A stretch of DNA of 64,000 bases, taken from the NCBI GenBank assembly GCA_000708835.1, contig DF237122.1:96850-160849 (forward strand). The letters are read 5' to 3'. The stretch's first letter is position 1, and each line of letters starts with the position of its first letter. Below, piece by piece: positions 54,590 through 64,000 of the stretch. The stretch comes from Klebsormidium nitens. Lineage: Eukaryota; Streptophyta; Klebsormidiophyceae; Klebsormidiales; Klebsormidiaceae. The notes under the pieces are model-generated. The model was not told the DNA's origin, searched no databases, and saw only the letters and a list, made by a program, of their open reading frames with translations. Both the position numbers and the translations under genes were made by a program.

Positions 54590-57502
54590 GGAGTTGTGTC
54601 AACAGGGGGTAAAGGGGAGGAGGGCGACTGTGATTTGGCGGGTTACATCTGTGGGCAGGAGCGGCAAGTTTGAGCGGCAAGTTTGACGGCGTCATAGCAG
54701 GCAGTTGTCAGTTTTGGAACGGGAAGCCATCTCGTGGGAAAAGCATGTGCGGTGCGATCTCAGCTTCGAGGAGTCGCAGGCAGGACTGTGATGTTGCATG
54801 CAGTCCTCGTCAAATGAGTGGACAGCTCGATGCGGGTCACCAAGTCGGAACCTCCAACTCTTACAGCGTATCTTATCGAACAAGGCGCGGCTCTTGTGAT
54901 TGCCTCCCGAGAACCGGGTCTCATCTGTCTAGAAATTGGACGATTTGGAATCTGATATCTAGCGTAGCATGGAGATTGTGGATACTTTACCTTGTATTCG
55001 ATTAGCAAGCGCGGCCTAGGTTTAGTAGGTATGGAGAGTCGGACCTGACAAGTCTGTGGTCAAAGTGCTTCCCAGCGTATGTACAATAGATACTAAGCTC
55101 ACACCATTGGAACATGAGACACCTTAATCGAGTTGGGTTTGTCTGCAAGTCCACAATGAGTTATCACTCAGCTCAACCGCGTGCTCTTTTCACAGCTCAG
55201 CTCCATCCCAGCGCGTCTGGAGTGCTCAACCCGAGGGCCGTCTCCAAGTGCCACCAACTGATTTGCATATTAAGGTTTTGTTATCCTCCCTATTCATCTT
55301 GCATTGCCAAGGCTGCATACATATTAATGGAGTTTTTATTGCTGCCTTGATCAAGCATGCCCATCAACTGCTTAAAAAAAGAAGAATCAGTTCTCTGTGT
55401 ATACTGAGATGCCGCAAGTGCACCGTGCAAACAAGTAGTTGGCTGCCACTACTCGATCTTCGACTCAAATGATCACCTTAATTGACCATATATATATGAC
55501 CGAATTTTGTAGCTAGCCTGGTGCACGGCTGGTAGGCAACGTACAGTATAGTTTGGAGGATCCTGTGGCTGACCTGCACGAGCGCTTGCACACAGCGGCC
55601 CGCCGGTTGCTGCCGCAATCGTTTTTTTCTGGGAACCTTTTCTTACTGAACATTCGGGCAGGCGGGTACGGACTTGCTTTAAATAAGAACTCGGAAAAAA
55701 CAAACGAAAAAGGTTGTCACGGGCCAGATTCCAAGTCCGATGATTCACTCTAGTTGTATGAGTATACTTGAACATGGTCAGTCAAGTGCTTTCATATTGC
55801 TCAGTGGCACAATCAGCACCGACCGTATAATCAGGATACTGAGCGCAACTTCTGTACTTGACTTGACAAATGCGCAAAGTATCGAGCTAGGAATGTAACG
55901 TCCGCCCCGGAGAAGGATTAACCGCGTGTTTGTTTCTTTTCGTCTTCCGATGCATGCGTGATGTTGTCCCAACGCCTAGTAACAGTGCACGAAGGTAGCC
56001 CGCGTTCAGCTGAACGCTTTTCGCTCGATCGTCCTTCGTTTATTTGAAGGTTGATTCTGAGCGAGACTCAGCATCCTCATTTTCATCCAATCGCCTCAAG
56101 CCTGCTCGGTACTTCTCCACCTTTGATAGGCTCACATAAAGTTTCACCCTTTCCACCAAGGCGAGCTAAGCTTTCAAAGCGAGGAATCTAATCTAGATTG
56201 GCAGTCTGAATCGCAGGTGATCATGGGGTTAGGTGCACTCCTTCCGTGGTGTTCTTCTCTTCTTCTCTTAGTACGTCCAGTTAGCATCACTTGCTCACGT
56301 CGACCTTTGTACGAACTTGTAACACTATCGTACGTCAACTTGTCTCGATTTCGTTTTGACTAAGGGCTATGTTGACCAAGGGAAGCGCCCGGGGAGATGG
56401 TTGGGGTTGGATTGGGGTTTCGGGTGAATACGGGTCGGAGCATGTCATTTCCTAGTTACGTTTTGTAGTTTTAAGTTCCCCGAGGACATCCCCAAGTCAA
56501 CAAGCCCTTGGTCAACATGAGATTAAGAAGTATCGTACGTCACGCATGCATCTCACTGAGTGTCATACCATGCACCAGTCTCATTCTAAACTTTCAAGTG
56601 CGTCAGATTGCTTAGAAGACTATCTGACTTGACTTCTTCGATTAGATGGACATCTGACGATGTCGAAGTCAGTAGCTCCCCGTGCACTTTGGCGCTTCCA
56701 ATGGCAGATGACCGAGCAGAGGCAAAGCTTCGTACTTTCTTTCGTCGTCCTTGACCCCGTTTCCGGCAATGCGCCCTCGCTTCGTTGGATGGCAATAAGA
56801 TCAACTGGTAAGCGCTGCAAAGCTTCCGCAAAGCTGATTAGCTCCCAGTTCTAGTGCAAGAATCAAGGGGCAGTCTTCTGAATATCTAGGTTGTACTCAT
56901 GCACGTGTATCCTCAGGCCACGAAGCAGGACATCGGGAACTAATGAGCAGGCTTAGCACTCTTGAATCCTGATATGCTTGTCGTAGGAAGAGACGCAACT
57001 GCGGAGACGCAATTGAAGATGCTTAGACTCAAGGTGAGCGTGTTCCTGCCTAGCTTTTTGGGTTAGCAGCTGGTTGAGGCCCGGTTAGGAAAAAACCATG
57101 GAATCTTCCGCGGCAACACCAATCAAGCTCCGCTTGGTTTTCCTTCACCTTTGAAGACCATATTTGATTCTTATTAGCTTGAACAGTAGAAGCAATTAAG
57201 GCAGAAGACTCATCTGCTCAATTGAAGGCCTATTTGCCGACAGATTAGGGGTTTCTCGGGCTGCAAAGCTTCTTGAAAGCCTTGTAAAACTGCAGTCTTG
57301 CAACTTACTTGTATTGTTTCTCGATCAGCAATACGTAGCTACTTTCTGGGGTGAGGCTGGAAAACAACATTTGAGAAGTAATACCTGATCTGTCAGCTTG
57401 AGCTTGGTGAGAACAAATGCGTCTGTAAACAGCAACTGAACTGAAGCACATTCCCATACAGGCTGCAACATCCTATTTCAAACTTCAAAAGCTCAGGTCG
57501 CG
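54590..57502. other. Intergenic, no gene seen
   Basis: The longest gene-free stretch, 2.9 kb. It holds AT-rich, CATG-rich sequence and a TATATATA word near 55489, and a pair of 14-base inverted repeats at 56369-56382 and 56505-56518. No frame longer than about 110 codons has a protein-like pattern. Confidence 0.5.
56369..56518. repeat. 150-bp element bounded by 14-bp inverted repeats
   Basis: ATGTTGACCAAGGG at 56369-56382 is the exact reverse complement of 56505-56518. The 122 bases between are G-rich on the plus strand in the first half. The size fits a small non-autonomous inverted-repeat element (MITE-like), but I see no clear target-site duplication. Confidence 0.55.
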
Positions 57503-59290
57503 ATGGAGAAAGTGGTGGCCGAGTACGCCTCAAAGCTCCTCTCCGATGATCCGTGTACCTTGAGCACTGCATACGCAGACCTTAAGAAAGCACAGACTGC
57601 AAAGCCCCCTTGGAGCACCAGCTTTCCTAGGTTGGTTCAAGAGCTAGCAATCTACCAGCAAGGCTCCATCATCAGAAAGCTGCTAAAACAAGTTATCGAT
57701 CAGAGCAGCCCTTCGAGGTTCGTCGAAGGTGCCAATGGCGGTTCTTTCATCATGGGGGGCCTGGAAGAATCCGTTGCTCAGAATTCTTTGGTCCTCCTAG
57801 GACTGCTCGCAGCAAGCCAGACGGTTGCGCTGTTCAGTCTAAGAGACGAGGGTGTTGCTGAGAAACTTCTTCGCCGCTTGATGTGGAACTTACCAAGGCA
57901 AGATAGCTCTCCAAGGACCGTAGCCGATCAGAATCCGCCTCCGCTTTGTATTCTTCGCTCCCTTGAAGGAATAGTGAGCTACGCAAGAGCTTCCGAGAGG
58001 TTTCGTCAGGTCATGAGAGATGAGGAGGGACTTCTCCCCGCGGTCCAGTCCCTTTTCGAGGACGAGAACATCAAGCACATTTGCGAAAACGTCAACGTCT
58101 ACGCGGCTGTCAGACATGGCGTCATCGACCTGATTTTGAGCCTCACTTTGGCCAAGGACAGCCAAGAGTGGATGATTGACAAGGGTTTCTTGACGCTCCT
58201 GGCAAGCATCTGTGCGACTGATAGATACGATATGGAGGAGATACCTGCAACAATGTCTTGCGCTACCGTCCTCTGGCGCCTGTGTGACTCCCCCACCCTG
58301 TCCAGAAAGATCAAGGAGGCAGGCGAGCTGTCCTCAATTCTCGAACCTTACTCACGCTTGCTGAACTCAAAGCTTAGAGGGGTTTGGGACGTCTTCCAAG
58401 AAACAATGAGGCGCAGGTCTGGAAAAGCTTCCAAGGTCAAAGCAGCTTCGGTGAGGGAGATTTGGAAGTATAATGCATCGAAGTTCATCGGCATAGCGGC
58501 AGTCTGTTCTTGGGAAGGCTGCTCGGAGGGGTTGGACCTGAGCCTCGCCGCCTTTGGGCTGGACCTAGAGGGACTGAAGAAGATCAAAAAGCTCAGCAGA
58601 TGCGGCCGCTGCGGCATGGCCTACTACTGCAGGTAAGTGAGACAAGCGTCGCTACAAAAGGCTGGAGGAGATTGGGAAAAGAAGAAAGCGTTTTGCCTTT
58701 TCCCTTACATCCGAATCCCGTCGGATACCCTTTGCCAATCCTTGAACTCCACACGAGGCCTGTGGACGGAGTCGGGACGTGTCAGATCTGTCCGAGATGT
58801 TCGAAGGAGCCCGAATTAATGCCAGCCGACCTGCCAGTCATGTTTCCAAGCCATTTTCTTCTCGAACCAGACCTATGCAGGGACTGGGTGGTTTGCTACA
58901 TTTGCATACCGTCTGACTTTCCTACGGGAAAATCAGCCGATATGATTTCTTATGCGAGGTTATTGCTTGCCGTTTTGAGCTTGTGAAGCCTCAAAACACA
59001 AGGTGACCGTCGCAAGTAGACTATGTAATTGTCGAACATTAACACAGAGCTTGACGACCATGCAATCTTTGACAGCGGAACTTCTGAGTAGTGGTCTCCA
59101 AACTGGTTTGTCATCTCTTGGTTTATCAGTCTCTACAATCAAAGTGGCTATTTTGGGACAACCTGTCAGAGTCATCCGGTTGAATGCATTCGATGTCATC
59201 ACACGTCTTTCATTTGTAAGCAGTAAAGACCACCAGAAGCTCCACTGGGTGACGCACAAGAAGGACTGCTTCGATGCCACGGCGAATTGA
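57503..59290 (+). CDS. MYND-type zinc-finger protein with helical N-terminus
   Basis: Probable protein-interaction adaptor. Two exons, 57503-58632 and 59224-59290, 398 aa; the split Ser codon (AG|GTAAGT, GCAG|T) rebuilds YYCSKDH. Residues 1 to about 330 are alpha-helical, Leu-rich and armadillo-like in feel, without a named domain I can assign. Residues 335-392 form an atypical MYND finger with possible ligands C335, C340, C367, C370, C376, H380, H388 and C392. The first pair is spaced C-x4-C, the gap to the second pair is long, and His380 stands where MYND usually has Cys. The conserved W385 and H388-x3-C392 are present. No SET domain is present, so it is not an SMYD methyltransferase. A TGTAA motif lies 86 bases after the stop. 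Confidence 0.85.
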
Positions 59291-60623
59291 GGGCCGAACA
59301 GATTTTGCTTTCAACTTCGAGGGCCTCAGGAAATTCAGGAATTTTAAGACGCTGAGATAGGGTCACACCGAACGAGTGTAAGGATGACAAGGACAAGGCT
59401 GGCAACGGAGGGAGTGCGCACTGCTAATATAGATAGCGACTATGGAATCATGGACGTGCTGACCGGTGGGGGTACGTCTTCCATTTGACCGCAGGCTGTT
59501 CCAGTATAGTTACTCTTTTGGCGGTGCTTGCAAAGGGGCTAGAGGCTCGCGTACAACCTGGATTCTCTAAACTGCATAATCGGAGTCGTCCTGTTCTTCT
59601 CTCTAGTGGTGTCCCAAGCTATACTCCTGCTCTCTATGATTGTCGATCCGCCCGCCATGCGGCAACCTTTAGGTTGGCATGTCTGTGGGCAATTTCATAC
59701 TGGTCTCTCGTTCTCTGTGTATGTGCTCGGATGGAGTAGGATCGAGCGGTGTACGTTGTTCCGTGCACTAGCTACTAGACGCAGAAGGCATGTACGATCA
59801 CGTGAGTGAAGGTTACATGATGCATTTGCATAGTCAAGTTTAGATGGACGGATGCACTGTACCGCGCGGAGACGTGCACATGGGCGCATCTGCAGCATCG
59901 TGTCAAATATGCTGTTAATTTGGTCTGATACATCAACAGTATTCAATTTATAGCATGCGTGCAATTCAACCGACTTTGCGTGGCAGCTGTGGGCGGCGGG
60001 ATCTCATCTTTTTTTATATATAGCTGCAATTTGATCCACGGTGGGTACATTGCATGTGTTCTGCTATCGAGCAGCTGCGGCTAGGATCGTCACGTGCATG
60101 GGATTCATTTCATGCGAGTATAATTGCAGGCACAAGCTGAGCTTTCATGCAGCAGTGCAGCTAGCCAGTATTGCACCTGAATATGGAACGTTCCTAGCTG
60201 GCCCGCTGCAATTGACTCATCGTACACACTGAGACAGGCACGTAACTTGTCAATCCAACATACATACGGACTTAATCATTCGTATCATTGTCCCGAAAGG
60301 TTCAATAGATTGCAAGTGTCGAAGCACTGTACTCGACGATTATAACGACAGTTGCAAATCCGGGCATTGATCAAAGCCAATCTACGGTAGCTTGCCGCCT
60401 ACCAACTACTTAGAAACTACAGTTTGGCCCCCATTTCCGGGCCGTGGGTCACCAATCTTGCCGCGCATTTGCAGGTGGTAGATTTCAAACGGTGTGTATG
60501 CGATTCGGATGCTGAGGTAGCACAAAATCAGTCCGCTCAAAGCGCTGCAGTCGACGAAAAAAGTTGTTCTATACAGGACTGAGAAAGCACACTCACAAGG
60601 ACTCGTTCTCAAATTCAAAAAGA
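59291..60623. other. Intergenic between convergent genes
   Basis: Between the MYND gene (plus) and the coiled-coil gene (minus). It contains a TGTAA motif at 59377-59381 and AT-rich, CATG/TGCA-rich sequence from about 59800 to 60350. No coding frame is supported. Confidence 0.5.
59377..59381 (+). terminator. candidate TGTAA polyadenylation signal of MYND gene
   Basis: TGTAA, 86 bases past the stop at 59290, on the gene strand. Confidence 0.4.
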
Positions 60624-62229
60624 CTACTGTGCAGGGCCGTGCAAGTCAACCTTCCGGTCTACCAACGAATTCTTGTAGGCCTCCCACATTGCCTTTTCTT
60701 CAACGAAGCGCTCGGGGACTTCGACGTTCTTGACCAAGGACTCTGCATCGAGCGCACTGAGCATCTTGAGCGGGTCTTTACTGTCCACCGCAGCGTCAAC
60801 CTTTTCGCCCGCAGAGCTTGGGCCATGGGCGGTGCGCTCGCTTGTTGGAACTCCGTTTCCTGGCGCCGACGCTTCAGCAGACCATGGATCCGGAGAAGAC
60901 CCAACTTTTGTCGGTGCGGGCCTAACCCCTGATTGCACAGCATTCAGTGACGTACCCTCGTGCCTCGCCGGCCCCTTCTCCGTCGATGCTCCCCTTTCTC
61001 TGAATGCTTCCCCTCTAGTGGTGCTCGCCCCGGGGCTACTATTTCGCGGCCTTTTCGCAGCCCCTCCTTTCCGTTTAACGCTCGCCTCTCCATCATGTTC
61101 TCCAACAAACGGCACGCGAATCGACCCTAAGATCTGCCCCGCTTTCGCCTGCACAGCTTTTGCCGGCGTCTCTACAGACCCACTCTTCTCGACGGGGCTG
61201 CCTCTCCCGCCCGGAACGCTGGGTTTCGGCCCTAAGTCGTTCGTTTTCTGCTTGTTCGCACCCATGAACCGCCGCTGGGCCGAAGCGACCTTTGGCAGCG
61301 CAGCCGCCAGCACGGCAAACTGTTTGGCTTGCTGCGCCTGCAAAATGCGCAATAAGATAAGCAAGTCAGGCATTAGACTGACAGGCTTGTGGATCCGCTT
61401 AGAACCTTGTTGAAGAGGACAGCAAACTGGGTGTTCGAAAGCATACAGTAACATGCTTGGCATCTCCTTGCCATCCCGTCTCTTCGGTGATTCTCGTTAC
61501 AGAGAAACCGCTGGCCGGGTCACGAAGATACAAAGATTTGTGGCGCACACTTCGACCGACAAAATGAGCTTCGCTGGTGCAACTCTTTGCTGTTCGATTG
61601 CTAGATCGAAAGAAGCACCAACCCTGCGAACCGAGCTTCCAGTCGAGCCGAGTCATGACGCTTCACCTGCATGGCCAGCATGATCTCCTGCGCTTCAAAG
61701 AGCCCCTCCTCCAACCGCAGCAGCCGGGCGTTCACCATCGCCAGCTCCGCTTTGGCGGCCTCGATGGAGTCCGTGTTCTAAGGTGCAAAATGGTCAACAG
61801 TCAGCATTGTCAACCGTCAGAAACGAACACAGTAAGCCCGGTGTTTTCCTAGAAGATGAGCACTCACTATCGATTCTTGGCAGTACTACCAGCCCAGTAG
61901 GACTTCGGGCTATACTTTGCACGTGCGATGGGTCGGCAGGTTCTACTGGGAGATGAGGGGATTTTTGACCGAGAAGAAGAAACGCACAAAGGGAGGCTGA
62001 AATAGTGCGAAAGGGATGGAAAAAACGTAAGGAAGCTCTGGAGAAAGCATTCAAGGCCAAAAAAAAGTGCGCGGGTTTTCACACCTCACGAATGGGGTCT
62101 CGCAGCGTCCTGCGCGACAACCGGAATCGCACCCCGAGCTTCTCGAGCTGCCGGGCCAGGAAGCGCACAGTCTTGATCCCCGAGTCAAACTCCTCTTCAA
62201 GGCGATGCACGCGCAGTGCCAGGCCGCTG
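60624..62229 (-). CDS. Unidentified coiled-coil protein, 5' end unresolved
   Basis: Three exons read in phase 0: about 62229-62085, 61777-61667, and 61337-60624 with the stop. The first two encode amphipathic helices (RVHRLEEEFDSGIKTVRFL, IEAAKAELAMVNARLLRLEE, FEAQEIMLAMQ), likely a coiled coil. The last exon continues with AQQAKQFAVLAAALPK, then a long disordered, basic, Ser/Pro-rich region. It ends with a compact block that looks conserved: MLSALDAESLVKNVEVPERF, then EEKAMWEAYKNSLVDRKVDL. I do not recognise the family. Junctions are good (GAG|GTGTGA, CTTAG|AAC, CAG|GTGAAG, TTGCAG|GCG). The start is missing: the first exon has no in-frame ATG near, and an acceptor GACAG at about 62230 suggests an earlier exon. 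Confidence 0.6.
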
Positions 62230-62805
62230 CTGTCGGAGCCCCCGGGGAGCGGACCCCGGGGCGGGGTGAATTGGATGGTTTGCGGGGGCGGGCAGAAGAG
62301 GCTGATGAGGAGGGCGAGGGAGAGAGGGAGGATCTGTATGGGACAACGGGGAAGTTTGGAACTTGAAGATGATGTTAGATGGAAGATCAACCTGTTGAAG
62401 GGGTCTCTTGTCTTTCATCCGTTAGCTTGACAGGTATTCATTTGAAATCATATGTTGGTCAGTTGGCTATATTTGTCAGTTTCCAGTGTGCTCCTTTGTT
62501 TGAAGTGAAAGCTACAAGCGATGTGACAGAAAGGTTGTGTCCAGGGTTTTGCCTGATCACAGTGCCATACTTTAAGATCAGACGCGATGGTCTTCGAGCT
62601 TCTTCCAGCGGCGGAACGGTCAAAGCTTAAGGCTGTCAACAGGTGTTGTGTCCAGGAGATTAGCCTTGGACCCTCCCTGTCCACAAACGAAGCATAAACG
62701 GAGGCCCCTTTGCAGTGCTCGGACTGACTGTAACCATTGAGCAACTCCGCAGCATTGTGTCAAAGTCAGAAACGCATGATTTGCCAAATCGCGGGAGACA
62801 CGGAG
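62230..62805. other. Spacer with possible unresolved exons
   Basis: This may contain the first exon of the coiled-coil gene (an ATG at 62418 opens a Pro-rich frame) and a last exon of the membrane-protein gene upstream on the same strand. I could not place either with confidence. Confidence 0.35.
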
Positions 62806-63654
62806 CTAACATTCATAATGCATATCATCCTCCATCTGAGTTCCTGAATTATCAGGTGACGAAGGCCTCACCTGCCAAGGGGCCCAGTTCTGTGGTGCCA
62901 AAGGCATTGGTGTCGCAATTCCCACTGTTGCCGTGCTTTCCCTTGTTTGCTGATCTTTCACAGCTATCCTGTATCTTTCCGCTTCCCACAAGCTATAGCC
63001 CGTCACACCAACCGCAGCAGCAATGCACAAACCCCCCAAAACTTGCCAACTCGTGACGGATGCCGGCGTCTGGGGATACAACAGCCCTCCCTTTCCAACT
63101 TCCGCAGCATCAGGGGGCTGCAACCCCTGCCGCTTTAGAAACCGGTCTGTCTCTTCGTCGGTCTTCTCCTGCCAGTAATGCTCTTGTGCATCCCCAAATT
63201 GGTCGTCATTGGACTCTGATGTGCTTGCTTCCGCTCCGCTCTCCTTCCTGACAGGGTCTCCACCTTCTGTCCACACTTGCCCTCCCATCCTGCCGGAAGC
63301 CTCCATCACAATATGCTTCCTGGAAGCACCACCTATCCTTTGAGTCATTGCTTGGAGAGCAACAAAGTTGCCACGGTACTCTCGCAGTATCACGTGCATG
63401 TTTGTGAAAGCAGAAGGCAGCCCGTGAGTGCATTCTCTCTGCTTGCCATGAGCACTAGACCAACTCTCAACAATCGGTTTTGCCGCATGAGGCAAGCGAC
63501 ACAGAACTGATGAACACCGGGATCTCATACCAGGACTAGTAAGCGTGGCTGTTCCTCTGCCTTGCAAAGTACCCGGCGAGCAACATTGGATGGACATTTT
63601 GCAACAATTGAGAAGGTTGGCCTCGTGATGCGCAAGATTTGATCCCGCAGACAT
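62806..63654 (-). CDS. Putative single-pass membrane protein, unidentified
   Basis: An open frame of 282 codons from an ATG at 63654. The first roughly 100 residues are rich in Ser, Arg, Cys and His and could be an organelle-targeting sequence; ATG codons at about 63528 or later may be the real start. The middle is acidic (EHYWQEKTDEETDRFLKRQG). One clear transmembrane segment follows, SWQVLGGLCIAAAVGVTGYSLW, then a polar tail. A good donor (CAG|GTGAGG at 62872/62871) may end the exon after PLAPQNWAPWQ, in which case a short last exon is missing and the final 21 residues shown by the frame are intronic. I do not recognise the family. Confidence 0.5.
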   Translation of the reverse strand: MSAGSNLAHHEANLLNCCKMSIQCCSPGTLQGRGTATLTSPGMRSRCSSVLCRLPHAAKPIVESWSSAHGKQRECTHGLPSAFTNMHVILREYRGNFVALQAMTQRIGGASRKHIVMEASGRMGGQVWTEGGDPVRKESGAEASTSESNDDQFGDAQEHYWQEKTDEETDRFLKRQGLQPPDAAEVGKGGLLYPQTPASVTSWQVLGGLCIAAAVGVTGYSLWEAERYRIAVKDQQTRESTATVGIATPMPLAPQNWAPWQVRPSSPDNSGTQMEDDMHYEC

Positions 63655-64000
63655 GCGCTAGCATACGTGCGCCCTCATCGACGCTGTGTGTAAGGATCTC
63701 AAATTGCCTGCTCCATTGATTGCTACTCGAGGGCCGCAGCGAGCCCCTCTGCTGAAGAGCTGCAGGAGCTGCAATCAGCTGCAATCTCTCCGTTTGCATA
63801 GGTTCCTCAAAATTGACCTAAAATCTGCATTTAATTGGCACTGATGTCAACAGCAATGTGTTCTGACGAACTTCCATTCAATGTTCCTCAACTCACAAGA
63901 AACTGGATTTAGGTATGTTTTGCGCACTTGATCGGAATACGTACCTACCTATAGCGCGCACAGGCTACCTATAGCTATAAAAGGATAGCCATATGCATAT
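63655..64000. other. Window end, upstream of membrane-protein gene
   Basis: Probable promoter side of the preceding minus-strand gene. The final 60 bases are AT-rich with repeated CCTATAG and CTATAAAAG words. No gene is seen. Confidence 0.45.

Overview
This is nuclear DNA from a photosynthetic eukaryote of the green lineage. The genes are split by GT-AG introns, usually 100-1500 bases long. The recognisable products are plant-type: a plant-style H2B, a chloroplast acetyl-CoA carboxylase biotin carrier, a COR413 chloroplast inner-membrane protein, a Rab geranylgeranyltransferase alpha subunit with a C-terminal leucine-rich-repeat tail, a CCS52/FZR-type APC/C activator, a RBL13-like rhomboid and a TALE-like homeodomain. 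Mixed base composition, compact spacing and TGTAA motifs 60-125 bases after several stop codons suggest a streptophyte (charophyte-type) alga such as Klebsormidium. The species is an inference. I saw no CRISPR array, no convincing tRNA or rRNA gene and no intact transposon.

Layout. 0.7-2.8 kb (minus): histone H2B with a 1.5-kb intron. 4.5-6.4 kb (minus): DUF493/YbeD-like plastid protein. 7.5-12.5 kb (minus): Rab geranylgeranyltransferase alpha subunit, seven exons, divergent from a ten-exon alpha-tubulin at 13.4-19.3 kb (plus). 21.0-21.8 kb (minus): rhomboid-like protein. 23.1-23.4 kb (minus): unidentified exon. 23.7-26.7 kb (plus): membrane-anchored sulfotransferase-like protein. 28.7-30.6 kb (plus): TALE-like homeodomain protein. 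32.3-34.4 kb (minus): Abraxas/FAM175-like MPN protein, divergent from COR413IM at 35.1-36.6 kb (plus). 38.2-41.7 kb (minus): plastid BCCP, divergent from the Cdh1/CCS52 APC/C activator at 43.0-47.9 kb (plus). 50.2-54.6 kb (plus): J-domain/C2H2 zinc-finger protein. 57.5-59.3 kb (plus): MYND zinc-finger protein. 60.6-62.2 kb (minus): unidentified coiled-coil protein. 62.8-63.7 kb (minus): single-pass membrane protein. The genes do not form a pathway; this looks like an ordinary housekeeping region.

The most striking signal is structural. In four separate genes (H2B, the sulfotransferase-like gene, CCS52/FZR, the J-domain gene) the intron next to an exon contains degenerate tandem copies that include a splice site and often part of the exon. 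This points to repeated local duplication of exon-intron junctions, giving decoy or alternative splice sites. Other points: an alpha-tubulin with Arg at residue 40 and a three-residue deletion in its last helix, a homeodomain without the invariant Asn51, a long intronic hairpin in COR413IM, and an open frame whose stop overlaps the J-domain gene's start as ATGA.

Exon coordinates were derived by hand from frame, splice consensus and remembered family conservation. No alignment or transcript data were available.
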